Part shown: one piece after another, positions 23,069-31,224 of the stretch
Numbering within the stretch: the first letter of the stretch is position 1
Layout: each line of letters begins with the position of its first letter
Source of the DNA: Flavobacterium sp. MC2016-06
Lineage (GTDB): Bacteria > Bacteroidota > Bacteroidia > Flavobacteriales > Flavobacteriaceae
NCBI RefSeq assembly: GCF_009711165.2
Contig: NZ_WMID02000042.1
Location: 1-41,690 of the forward strand
Length of the DNA stretch: 41,690 nt
Direction of reading: 5' to 3'
Program-made: the position numbers and the translations under genes
The notes under the pieces: model-generated
What the model saw: the letters and a program-made list of their open reading frames with translations, nothing else
Databases searched by the model: none
Told to the model about the DNA's origin: nothing

Positions 23069-23746
23069 TTAAAATTCATCCGTGTCTAAAGCACGATTTA
23101 TAAATTCGTTTAAAGGTTTTAAAGCAATCAATTTCTGACTCATTTTGGCAACAAAATCTTTTTGAGTCACTTCTTTAATGTCATATTTTTGAGCTGCAGT
23201 AAAACTTTTCAATTTTAAGTATTCAATTGCAGGATGCTCTTTTTCGTAACCTCGCGGCGGATTTTTAAGCGAATTATTTTCGTTTATGTCCAAATTTCCA
23301 AACTCTTTTTTAAAGCTTTTATCCGCAATAATAGTTTCCAAATCATCATGGAAAAAGGCAATTTCTTTACGTACTTTTTTCAAATCTTCAGGTTCAGGCG
23401 AATAAAAACCACCGGCAATAAAACTGGCACCTTTTTCTATGTGTACATAATATCCAGCACGATTTAGTCCTTTAGTTCCTCCCGACATCCAAACGCCCAA
23501 ATGTGCTTTGTAAGGAGATTTGTCTTTAGAAAATCGAATGTCACGATTAATTCTAAACGTACAGTTTTTAACCTCAAGTAATTCTAACGAAGGATCGAGC
23601 GGTTTCATTACGTCTAGAAAATCACTCACCAATTGATGATAATCTTTTTTGAAGATCTCGTATCGTTTTTTATTATCCTGAAACCAATCTCTATTATTGT
23701 TGGCTTTTAAATCGTCTAAAAATTGCAATGATTCTTTCGTTAGCAT
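23069..23746 (-). CDS. DUF2461 family protein (TIGR02453-like)
   Basis: A 225-residue soluble protein. It begins LTKESLQFLDDLKANNNRDWFQDNKKRYE, the family's hallmark, and has FRINRDIRFSKDKSPYKAHLGVWMSGG, GYYVHIEKGASFIAGGFYSPEP and GYEKEHPAIEYLKLKSF. Length fits the family. Its function is not known. The start is ATG at 23746, 10 bp after the rhodanese-thioredoxin gene on the same strand, so the two are probably co-transcribed. Confidence 0.92.
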   Translation of the reverse strand: MLTKESLQFLDDLKANNNRDWFQDNKKRYEIFKKDYHQLVSDFLDVMKPLDPSLELLEVKNCTFRINRDIRFSKDKSPYKAHLGVWMSGGTKGLNRAGYYVHIEKGASFIAGGFYSPEPEDLKKVRKEIAFFHDDLETIIADKSFKKEFGNLDINENNSLKNPPRGYEKEHPAIEYLKLKSFTAAQKYDIKEVTQKDFVAKMSQKLIALKPLNEFINRALDTDEF

Positions 23747-23756
23747 ATTTAGTATA

Positions 23757-24458
23757 TTATTGCAGTTGTTTGTTTAAATCTTGTTCGCTGATGTAACCCA
23801 CATTTTTCCATTTTACTTCCTTATTCTCGTATAAAAGAATACTCGGAAGCTGTTCAATCTTTAGTGCTGTTGCCAATGTTTTGTTCTTATCAACATCAAT
23901 ACGTATAACCGTTATTTTGTCGGCCTTTTCTTTTTGCATTTTCAAAATATACGGTTCCATTTGCTTGCAAGGTCCGCACCATTCGGCATAAAAATCGACT
24001 AAAACTTTTTTATCCGTATTCAATAATGCATTAAAATCATCTTGCGACATTCCAACCTGCATAGTAGTTGTTCCAGATAAACCCTCGTTATTCCATTTTA
24101 AAATACCGCCTTCCATATCATAAACCGTTTCAAAACCCAATTCATTTAGTTTTTGCGCTGCTTTTAGGCTTCTTCCGCCACTTAAACAATAAACAAAAAC
24201 AGGTTTAGATTTATCATAAGAAGATACTTTTGCCGTAAAATCTTCACTATTCCAGTTTACATTTGCAGCATTATCTAGATGTTGCAGCTCAAATTCTTCT
24301 GGAGTTCTCACATCTAAAATCTGAGCATTTTGAGTTGATTTTATTTTAGTTGCAAACTCTTTTGGAGCAATTGCAGTATAAGAATCTCCTTTTTGCTGTT
24401 TACAAGAAACAAAAAGAAAAACAGTTGCGAGTACTATTATAGTTTGAAGAAATTTCAT
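23757..24458 (-). CDS. Rhodanese-thioredoxin fusion lipoprotein
   Basis: A 233-residue protein. The signal ends FLFVSCKQ with Cys19 as the probable lipidated residue, so it faces the periplasm. A rhodanese domain (about 30-128) has AQILDVRTPEEFELQHLDNAANVNW and the active loop YCLSGGRS with Cys91. A thioredoxin domain (about 138-233) has FYAEWCGPCKQM with Cys161 and Cys164 and a cis-Pro in LPSILLY. The pairing suggests sulfur transfer or persulfide reduction by the adjacent thioredoxin. It is 65 bp downstream of recF and 10 bp upstream of the DUF2461 gene. Confidence 0.94.
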   Translation of the reverse strand: MKFLQTIIVLATVFLFVSCKQQKGDSYTAIAPKEFATKIKSTQNAQILDVRTPEEFELQHLDNAANVNWNSEDFTAKVSSYDKSKPVFVYCLSGGRSLKAAQKLNELGFETVYDMEGGILKWNNEGLSGTTTMQVGMSQDDFNALLNTDKKVLVDFYAEWCGPCKQMEPYILKMQKEKADKITVIRIDVDKNKTLATALKIEQLPSILLYENKEVKWKNVGYISEQDLNKQLQ

Positions 24459-24523
24459 GAAAGTAAAAATTAAAAGACCATTGCTAAATTAGGTAAAATT
24501 TCAATTTTGAAATCTTTACGAAA

Positions 24524-25603
24524 TCATAAATTAAATATTTTATAACTCTGATGCGTAGATTTTACAATCGTTTCAGTACGTTCTGGATGCGTATCAGAAA
24601 TAAAAAGCTGTCCAAAAGTTTCGCTGTTTACCATTTCTATAATTTTAGCAACACGCGTTTCGTCTAATTTATCAAAAATATCATCAAAAAGAAGTAATGG
24701 TTTTACGCCGCTTTGTTTCTTCAAGAACTCAAATTGAGCCAGTTTTAAAGCAATCAGAAAAGATTTTTGCTGGCCTTGCGAACCAAATTTCTTTATCGGA
24801 TGAGAATCAATTTCAAAAGACAAATCATCTTTATGAATTCCAACACTTGTATAATGCAAAGCGCGGTCTTTATTAATGTTTTCTTGCAGCAGCGTCAACA
24901 AATCTTTTTCATACAAATGACTTTCATAAACCAATTGTACCGTTTCTTCAGAACCCGTTATCGCTTGATGATGTATATTAAATATAGGTATAAACTGTTC
25001 TAAGAATTCTTTTCTTTTTTCAAAAATAGAACTTCCAATTCCATTTAGCTGCTCATTATATATAGATAAGGTATCATTATCAAAAGTATGATTCAGTGCA
25101 AAATATTTAAGAAGCGCATTTCGCTGCACAATTATTTTTTGATATTGAATGAGCTGATGCAGGTAAGTACTGTCTAACTGCGAGATTACGCTGTCCATAA
25201 ATTTACGGCGTGTTTCGCTTCCTTCCACAATTAGATCGCGGTCGGCGGGTGAAATAATTACAAGCGGAATAAATCCGATATGATCAGAAAACTTGTCGTA
25301 AGCTTTACCGTTTCTTTTTAAGATCTTTTTCTGGCCTTTTTTTAAACTGCATACAATTTGCTCCGTTCTGTCATTTTTTTCTAATTCGGCATCAATTACA
25401 AAAAACTCTTCTCCGTGTTTGATGTTTTGCACAGCAAGCGGATTAAAATAACTTTTTCCGTAAGCCAAATGATAAATTGCATCAAGCACGTTTGTTTTAC
25501 CAATTCCGTTTTTGCCGACAAAACAATTGATCTTGCGGTCAAAATCAAAACTGACTTCGGAGAAATTTTTATAATTGAATAAAGAAATTTTGTTTAAATG
25601 CAT
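24524..25603 (-). CDS. recF: DNA replication and repair protein RecF
   Basis: A 359-residue SMC-like ATPase that helps load RecA at gaps. The Walker A motif is [16 protein letters not shown] (about 29-44), followed by HLAYGKSYF, the ABC signature-like [16 protein letters not shown], and Walker [14 protein letters not shown] with the D-loop. The start [14 protein letters not shown] is typical, ATG at 25601-25603. It is not next to dnaA, dnaN or gyrB, as is common in Bacteroidota. A near -7 box TATCTTTT lies about 15 bp upstream. Confidence 0.97.
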   Translation of the reverse strand: MHLNKISLFNYKNFSEVSFDFDRKINCFVGKNGIGKTNVLDAIYHLAYGKSYFNPLAVQNIKHGEEFFVIDAELEKNDRTEQIVCSLKKGQKKILKRNGKAYDKFSDHIGFIPLVIISPADRDLIVEGSETRRKFMDSVISQLDSTYLHQLIQYQKIIVQRNALLKYFALNHTFDNDTLSIYNEQLNGIGSSIFEKRKEFLEQFIPIFNIHHQAITGSEETVQLVYESHLYEKDLLTLLQENINKDRALHYTSVGIHKDDLSFEIDSHPIKKFGSQGQQKSFLIALKLAQFEFLKKQSGVKPLLLFDDIFDKLDETRVAKIIEMVNSETFGQLFISDTHPERTETIVKSTHQSYKIFNL

Positions 25604-25675
25604 TTTTTAAAAGACTCTAAAAGATAAAATCTATTGTTTTAGCTTAAAACTTTTTCTCTCAGATTGATTTTTTAT

Positions 25676-25764
25676 GCCGCAGATTAAAAAGATTTTAAAG
25701 GATTTCGTCACTAAAATTAGTTTGAAGCCTTTTTTAAACGGTGTTAATCTGCAAAATCTGTGGC
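25676..25764. repeat. GCCGCAGATT inverted repeat
   Basis: GCCGCAGATT (25676-25685) pairs with AATCTGTGGC (25755-25764) at 9 of 10 positions. The left side continues as GATT-spaced units and the right side has AATCTG twice at 9-bp spacing. It is clearly related to the inner repeat at 22914-22976. Confidence 0.75.
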
Positions 25765-25977
25765 CAAAACAACAGTTTCAGCTTAGAAAAGTCAAGTTTT
25801 TAAAACAATAAAATTAGAGGGTGCAAATTATTGAAAAATATCGATATAATAGGCTTTTGGCGTGTTTCTAGATGAATTATTTTAATGCTGAGAGGAAAGG
25901 AGTTACGATTATTAGAATTATTTTTTCTAAAATAGTGATAAATTTGATTTTTTTTACGTCGGTTTCAATAAAAATTT

Positions 25978-25985
25978 TATTTTTG
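25978..25985 (+). promoter_or_regulatory. Probable -7 box for the TPR protein gene
   Basis: TATTTTTG matches TAnnTTTG and lies 22 bp before the ATG at 26008. No TTG at the usual -33 distance is seen. Confidence 0.45.
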
Positions 25986-26007
25986 CCGTTCACTAAATTA
26001 TTTTTAA

Positions 26008-26787
26008 ATGGCTACTTACAATAAAAGAGGATATAAGACACCAAAGGAAAAGGAAGTTAAAGAAGTAAATGAAGATCAACAGGTAATTATTGACGAAAAA
26101 GACAGTACTACTGCTGGTGTTTTCTCTAAATTAGATGAGACTGCTTCTAGAACTGAGGATTGGGTGGCTAAAAATCAAAAAATCATTATTGGTTTAGTTG
26201 CTGGTATTGCAGTTGCTACTATTGGATATTTGGCTTACCAAAAATTTATCGAAGCTCCTAAACAAGATGAAGCTGCAAGCGAAATGTTTGTTGCACAACA
26301 AAACTTTCAAAAAGCATCAGACGGTGTAGCAAGTGATTCATTATATAAATTAGCATTAAACGGTTCTGAAGGTAAATTCGGATTCATTAAAATTGCTGAG
26401 GAATATTCTGGAACAGATGCTGGAAAATTAGCTAATTATTATGCTGGTATTGCTTCTTTAAATATTGGCAAATATGATGATGCTATTAAGTATTTAGGTA
26501 ACTTTAAATCAGATGAAGCTATCGTAAATGCTTTGGCAATTGGAGCAACAGGAGATGCATATTCTCAAAAGAATCAACAAAAAGAGGCTCTAGAGTATTA
26601 TGTAAAAGCTGCTGAATCTAATAAAAATGATCTTACAACGCCTCGTTTCTTACTTAAAGCTGGTAAAACTGCTTTAGCTTTAGGGCAAAAAGAAGATGCG
26701 TTAAAGTATTTTACAGACATTAAAGAAAACTTTGATGCAACTCCAGAAGCAGCTTCTGTTGATGTATTGATTGGATTAGCACAATAA
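26008..26787 (+). CDS. Membrane-anchored tetratricopeptide repeat protein (YfgM-like)
   Basis: A 259-residue protein. A charged cytoplasmic segment (1-57) precedes one membrane helix (about 58-77, IIIGLVAGIAVATIGYLAY). The rest is TPR helices on the far side, including KLANYYAGIASLNIGKYDDAIKYL, IGATGDAYSQKNQQKEALEYYVKAAE and FLLKAGKTALALGQKEDALKYF. The architecture is that of YfgM-type proteins linked to secretion or envelope protein folding, but identity to YfgM is inference. It is the first gene of a plus-strand run with ribH and mutL. Confidence 0.85.
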   Translation: MATYNKRGYKTPKEKEVKEVNEDQQVIIDEKDSTTAGVFSKLDETASRTEDWVAKNQKIIIGLVAGIAVATIGYLAYQKFIEAPKQDEAASEMFVAQQNFQKASDGVASDSLYKLALNGSEGKFGFIKIAEEYSGTDAGKLANYYAGIASLNIGKYDDAIKYLGNFKSDEAIVNALAIGATGDAYSQKNQQKEALEYYVKAAESNKNDLTTPRFLLKAGKTALALGQKEDALKYFTDIKENFDATPEAASVDVLIGLAQ

Positions 26788-26792
26788 AAATG

Positions 26793-26865
26793 TTAGATTT
26801 TAGATTTTAGATTGTAGATTTGTATTTCAGAATCTGAAATCTAAAGTCTAAAAATCTAAAATCTT
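26793..26865. repeat. TTAGATT heptamer hairpin
   Basis: The left arm is four heptamers in perfect phase: TTAGATT three times and GTAGATT (26793-26820). The right arm has inverted units AAATCTA/AAGTCTA/AAATCTA/AAATCTT starting at 26837, 26844, 26852 and 26859. The centre is itself a palindrome, ATTTCAGA-A-TCTGAAAT (26824-26840). It fills the spacer between the TPR gene and ribH. Confidence 0.88.
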
Positions 26866-26874
26866 AAATAAAAG

Positions 26875-27447
26875 ATGGCTACCGAAAATAAAAATTTATC
26901 AGAATACGATAAAAACACAATCCCAAATGCGAAAGACTTTCGATTTGGGATTGTTGTTTCTGAGTGGAATGAAACTATTACTGAAGGACTTTATACTGGT
27001 GCTTTTGAAGCACTAGTTGATTGCGATGTTCCTGTACAGCAAATTATCCGTTGGAATGTTCCAGGAAGTTTTGAGCTTATTTATGGCGCAAAAAAAATGC
27101 TTCAAACTCAAAATGTAGATGCAGTTATTGTAATTGGATGTGTCATTCAAGGACAAACGAAACATTTTGATTTTGTGTGCGAAGGCGTAACACAGGGAAT
27201 TAAAGACTTGAATGTGCAAACGGATATTCCGGTTATTTTTTGTGTCCTAACAGATAACAATATGCAGCAATCTATTGATAGAAGTGGAGGAATTCACGGA
27301 AACAAAGGAACCGAAGCTGCAATTGCTGCAATAAAAATGGCGTATATTCGTCAGCAAGCTTCAATGTCACATCCTTTTAATCAGCCATTGTTAGCTTCTG
27401 GTGCAATTCAAATTGAAGAAACACCTATGAAAATTGAGAAAGAATAA
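26875..27447 (+). CDS. ribH: 6,7-dimethyl-8-ribityllumazine synthase
   Basis: The penultimate enzyme of riboflavin synthesis, 190 residues against about 155 in many bacteria. The extra length is a 20-residue N-terminal extension and a 25-residue polar C-terminal tail. Substrate motifs: VVSEWNETIT (27-36), WNVPGSFEL (60-68), GCVIQGQTKHFDFVCEG with catalytic His97, FCVLTDNN, and HGNKGTEAAIAAI. The start is ATG at 26875. Other rib genes are not near. A terminator follows it. Confidence 0.97.
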   Translation: MATENKNLSEYDKNTIPNAKDFRFGIVVSEWNETITEGLYTGAFEALVDCDVPVQQIIRWNVPGSFELIYGAKKMLQTQNVDAVIVIGCVIQGQTKHFDFVCEGVTQGIKDLNVQTDIPVIFCVLTDNNMQQSIDRSGGIHGNKGTEAAIAAIKMAYIRQQASMSHPFNQPLLASGAIQIEETPMKIEKE

Positions 27448-27471
27448 AACACAACCGTTTTAAAAATACTA

Positions 27472-27518
27472 AAACCTATACTGTGTAAAAATAGTATGGG
27501 TTTTTTGTTTTTTTTATG
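27472..27518 (+). terminator. Rho-independent terminator after ribH
   Basis: AAACCTATACT (27472-27482) pairs with AGTATGGGTTT (27493-27503) with one T-G wobble, followed by a T-rich tract to 27518. Confidence 0.8.
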
Positions 27519-27552
27519 ACTGCTGCTATTCCAAATCACAACCAAAATTCAT

Positions 27553-27560
27553 TAAATTTG
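27553..27560 (+). promoter_or_regulatory. Probable -7 box for mutL
   Basis: TAAATTTG matches TAnnTTTG and would give a leader of about 90 nt. A small hairpin, CTTGGTTTT with AAAATCAAG (27566-27585), lies at the start of that leader. No convincing -33 TTG is seen. Confidence 0.4.
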
Positions 27561-27660
27561 TACACCTTGGTTTTTCAAAATCAAGTAAAATTAACAATAT
27601 CAATCTTAGATTTTTTAGTTCGCTGAAATTGAAGAGATAACCTTAAACCCAAATTTTTTA

Positions 27661-29556
27661 ATGTCGAGTATTATTCAATTACTTCCGGATCACGTTGCTA
27701 ACCAAATTGCTGCTGGAGAGGTGGTTCAAAGACCCGCTTCAGTTGTAAAAGAATTGTTAGAGAATGCCGTGGACGCAAAAGCTACCGATATTAAATTGAT
27801 TGTAAAAGATGCCGGAAAATCATTAGTTCAAGTTATTGATAATGGTCAGGGAATGAGCGTCACCGATGCACGTTTGTGTTTTGAGCGTCACGCAACTTCA
27901 AAAATTCGCCAGGCAGAAGATTTATTTTCATTGCACACAAAAGGATTTCGCGGTGAAGCTTTGGCTTCTATTGCGGCGATTGCGCATATGGAAATGAAAA
28001 CCAAGCAAGATCAAGATGAACTTGGAACTCATATTATAATTGAAGGAAGTAAGTTTGTATCACAAGAAGTAGCCGTTTTACCAAAAGGAACCTCATTTGC
28101 GGTCAAAAATTTATTTTTTAATATTCCAGCACGCCGTAACTTCTTAAAGTCAGATATAGTAGAATTTCGCCATGTAATGGATGAATTTCAACGAGTTGCT
28201 TTAGCGCACCCCAATATTCATTTTACTTTTTATCATAATGGAAGTGAAATGTACAATTTGCCAGCAGCAGGATATCGTCAGAGAATTGTTGGAATTATGT
28301 CTGGAAAAACCAACGAAAAATTGGTGCCGGTAAATGAAGATACCGAAATTATAAATGTGCAGGGATTTGTATGCAAACCAGAATTTGCTAAGAAAAATAG
28401 GGGAGAACAGTTCTTTTTTGTAAACGATCGTTTTATTAAAAGCGGTTATCTGCATCACGCAGTTATGGCTGCTTACGACGGACTTTTAAAAGATGGCTCG
28501 CAGCCGAGTTATTTTCTTTTTCTGCAAGTACCGCCAAATACTATAGATATCAACATTCATCCAACTAAAACAGAAATCAAGTTTGATGATGAACAAGCTT
28601 TATACGCCATTTTACGCGCGTCTATAAAACATAGTTTAGGACAGTTTAATGTCGCGCCGGTTTTAGATTTTGATCGCGATGCTAATTTAGATACACCATA
28701 TCATTATAAAGATTTAGAAGGAGAAACACCAACGATTCAAGTCGATGGAACGTTTAATCCGTTTACCGATGATAAAACAAATCAGCATTATTCTAAATCA
28801 AGTTCAGGAAGTAATAATTCAGGTTCAAGTTCTGGATCTTATTCTGGATATTCTAAAAGAGTTGAGCCAACAGCAACTTGGGAAAGTTTGTATGTTGGTT
28901 TAGAAACCGATACAATCGAAAGTTCACCATTTACATTTGAAAATGAAGAAGTAACATCTTCTTTGTTTAATGATGATGAAGTTGAACAAGCGATTAAACA
29001 AACGTATCAAATACATAAAAAATATATCGTTTCGCCTATAAAATCAGGAATGATAATTGTTGACCAACAGCGCGCACATCAGCGTATTTTGTACGAACAA
29101 TTTTTGCTGAATATGACAGTAAATCAAGCGTCTAGCCAACAATTATTATTTCCGTTAAATTTGTTTTATTCGTCTGGCGAAATGGAATTAATTGAAGAAT
29201 TAAAACCTTCATTAGAAACAACAGGTTTTATTTTTGAAGCAGCTCAAACCGATCATATTGTAATTTCTGGAATTCCAGTAAATATTACAGAAAGTGAAGT
29301 TTCGCTTGTTATTGAGCAATTATTGAGTGATTTGCATGACGGAATTCCGGCAAGCAGTTACAGCCAGAATGATACTATCGCCAAATCTATGGCGAAGAGT
29401 TTAGCCGTTAAAACTGGATCTTATTTAACGGAAAAAGAACAAGATAATTTAGTTAACGGATTGTTTGCTTGTAAAGATCCAAATATTTCACCTTTTCAAA
29501 AACCTACATTCATCACCATGCGTGTTGAAGACATTGATAAAAAGTTTGCCTTATGA
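27661..29556 (+). CDS. mutL: DNA mismatch repair protein MutL
   Basis: A 631-residue GHKL ATPase that links mismatch recognition to strand removal. N-terminal motifs: IAAGEVVQRPASVVKELLENAVDA with Glu34 and Asn35, IDNGQGM, GFRGEALASIAAI. A Ser/Gly-rich linker is near 378-398. In the C-terminal dimerisation domain the place of the endonuclease motif DQHA(x)2E(x)4E is DQQRAHQRILYE (from about Asp468), and the C-terminal C(P/N)HGRP-type motif reads ISPFQKPTF. A nicking activity is therefore doubtful. The next gene, a rhomboid, overlaps its stop codon (ATGA). Confidence 0.97.
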   Translation: MSSIIQLLPDHVANQIAAGEVVQRPASVVKELLENAVDAKATDIKLIVKDAGKSLVQVIDNGQGMSVTDARLCFERHATSKIRQAEDLFSLHTKGFRGEALASIAAIAHMEMKTKQDQDELGTHIIIEGSKFVSQEVAVLPKGTSFAVKNLFFNIPARRNFLKSDIVEFRHVMDEFQRVALAHPNIHFTFYHNGSEMYNLPAAGYRQRIVGIMSGKTNEKLVPVNEDTEIINVQGFVCKPEFAKKNRGEQFFFVNDRFIKSGYLHHAVMAAYDGLLKDGSQPSYFLFLQVPPNTIDINIHPTKTEIKFDDEQALYAILRASIKHSLGQFNVAPVLDFDRDANLDTPYHYKDLEGETPTIQVDGTFNPFTDDKTNQHYSKSSSGSNNSGSSSGSYSGYSKRVEPTATWESLYVGLETDTIESSPFTFENEEVTSSLFNDDEVEQAIKQTYQIHKKYIVSPIKSGMIIVDQQRAHQRILYEQFLLNMTVNQASSQQLLFPLNLFYSSGEMELIEELKPSLETTGFIFEAAQTDHIVISGIPVNITESEVSLVIEQLLSDLHDGIPASSYSQNDTIAKSMAKSLAVKTGSYLTEKEQDNLVNGLFACKDPNISPFQKPTFITMRVEDIDKKFAL

Positions 29557-30302
29557 TGAATATAACTCCCGTAGTAAAACAATTATTAATAATTAATGTT
29601 ATCTTTTTTCTGGGTGCGCAATTAGTACCTGTTTCTTATGAGTATTTAGCGCTTTTCTTTCCTGAGAATCCTGGATTTAAAGTTTGGCAGCCTATTACGC
29701 ATATGTTTATGCATGGCGGATTTGCTCACATTGCATTTAATATGTTTGCGCTTTATTCCTTTGGATCTACATTGGAACACTTTTGGGGCGGGAAGAAATT
29801 TTTATTTTTCTATATTTCCTGCGGATTAGGTGCAGCTTTGATAAACTATGCCGTAAATTATTATTTTTATCAAGATGCTTTAAATATTTTAATAGCACAT
29901 GGAAACAATAAAGTAGAAATTTTGCAAATATTAAATGAAGGTAAAATTGATACTAGATGGCAGGAAATATTGACAGTTTCAGAATTCAAGCATTTTACAG
30001 AAGCTTACTTAGGCACTGTCGTAGGTGCTTCTGGTGCTATTTATGGTTTATTGGTTGCTTTTGCTTTTATGTTTCCTAATGCAGAACTTGGTATTATGTT
30101 TATACCAATTCCTATTAAGGCAAAATATTTTGTTCCAATTTATATGCTTTTATTTGATGGTTTTTTTGGTATTTTCGGAAGTTCGCTTATGGGTATAGAA
30201 ACGGGAATTGCTCATTATGCTCATATCGGAGGAGCGGCTTTCGGATTTTTGATTATGTGGTATTGGAAAAAAAATCAATTTAATAAGAATCGTTGGAATT
30301 AA
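29553..30302 (+). CDS. Rhomboid family intramembrane serine protease
   Basis: A 249-residue polytopic protein. Seen: WQPITHMFMHGGFAHIAFNMFALYSFG, nucleophile Ser160 in VGASGAIYG, and His224 in AHYAHIGGAAFGF, so the dyad is intact. A hydrophilic insert of about 45 residues lies between the helices at 100 and 160. Its ATG overlaps the mutL stop by 4 bp, a sign of translational coupling; ATG at 29556 is an alternative start. Another rhomboid gene follows after 43 bp. Substrate unknown. Confidence 0.94.
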   Translation: MMNITPVVKQLLIINVIFFLGAQLVPVSYEYLALFFPENPGFKVWQPITHMFMHGGFAHIAFNMFALYSFGSTLEHFWGGKKFLFFYISCGLGAALINYAVNYYFYQDALNILIAHGNNKVEILQILNEGKIDTRWQEILTVSEFKHFTEAYLGTVVGASGAIYGLLVAFAFMFPNAELGIMFIPIPIKAKYFVPIYMLLFDGFFGIFGSSLMGIETGIAHYAHIGGAAFGFLIMWYWKKNQFNKNRWN

Positions 30303-30345
30303 TTTTTAATTTTAAGTTCAAATTGTAAAACCAAAGAAAGCTTTT

Positions 30346-31206
30346 ATGAATATTCTTGACGATTTAAAACTGCAATATAAATTAGGAGGTACTGCAATGC
30401 GTGTTATTTACTGGAACATTGCTTGTTTTTTAATTTCATTAGTTTTCTATAATTTTTCTTCTGGAGGTTTTGCTTTTCCAGACTGGCTGGCTTTATCATC
30501 AGATCCGCAGGTTTTTTTATTTAAACCTTGGACTTTTTTAACCTATGCATTTTTTCACGACGGATTCCTGCATTTGTTCTTTAATATGATGGTTCTAAAT
30601 TTTGCTAGTACTTTATTCTTGACTTATTTTACCCAAAAGCAATTCTTGGGATTATATATTTTAAGTGCCATTTTTGCTGGTGTTGCATTTGCCTTAACAT
30701 TTTACTTTTTAGATATTTCGGCTCCAATTGTTGGAGCTTCAGCCGCTATAATGGCAATTTTAGTTGCAGCAACAACCTATCAGCCATTAATGAATGTTCG
30801 TTTAATGTTTCTTGGTAATGTAAAACTTTGGCATATTACAGCAGTAATTTTAGTTTTAGATTTAATGCAGTTTCGTTTAGCCAACAGCGGCGGGCATATT
30901 TCGCATTTAGCGGGAGCTTTATTTGGCTTCATTTATATTAAGCTGCTTCAAAATGGAACAGATTTGAGTATAATAATTACTAAAATAATAGACTTCTTCG
31001 TAAATTTATTCCAAAAATCACCATCGACCCCATTCACAAAAGTTCATAAAAATTATCAAAAACCTACACAAAAAGTGACATCAAGAATTGTTACGAAAGA
31101 CAAAACGCAGCAACAGATTGATGAAATTTTAGACAAAATCAGTAAATCTGGTTATGACTGTCTGACAAAAGAAGAAAAAGAGTTTTTATTTAAAGCTGGA
31201 AAATAA
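30346..31206 (+). CDS. Rhomboid family intramembrane serine protease with C-terminal tail
   Basis: A 286-residue rhomboid. Seen: FKPWTFLTYAFFHDGFLHLFFNMMVLNF, GASAAIMA with Ser132 (the usual last Gly of GxSG is Ala), and HISHLAGALFGF with His187. After the last membrane helix comes a cytoplasmic tail of about 80 residues, ending in IDEILDKISKSGYDCLTKEEKEFLFKAGK, a motif shared by many Bacteroidota rhomboids. It is probably active, but the GASA variant deserves care. It lies between another rhomboid gene and the endonuclease/exonuclease/phosphatase-fold gene (18 bp). Confidence 0.93.
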   Translation: MNILDDLKLQYKLGGTAMRVIYWNIACFLISLVFYNFSSGGFAFPDWLALSSDPQVFLFKPWTFLTYAFFHDGFLHLFFNMMVLNFASTLFLTYFTQKQFLGLYILSAIFAGVAFALTFYFLDISAPIVGASAAIMAILVAATTYQPLMNVRLMFLGNVKLWHITAVILVLDLMQFRLANSGGHISHLAGALFGFIYIKLLQNGTDLSIIITKIIDFFVNLFQKSPSTPFTKVHKNYQKPTQKVTSRIVTKDKTQQQIDEILDKISKSGYDCLTKEEKEFLFKAGK

Positions 31207-31224
31207 TTGTTTTAGCAAGAAAAT

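Larger units (their letters stand above)
25604..26007. other. Gene-free spacer between recF and the TPR protein gene
   Basis: This 404-bp divergent spacer holds one hairpin-type repeat (25676-25764), a near -7 box for recF (TATCTTTT on the minus strand, 25619-25626) and a -7 box for the plus-strand gene (25978-25985). I see no coding frame of note, RNA gene or terminator in the rest. Confidence 0.65.

Noticed and set aside
25604..26007. Small RNA gene or riboswitch in the recF spacer
   Set aside because: Apart from the repeat and -7 boxes I find no conserved structure or terminator.
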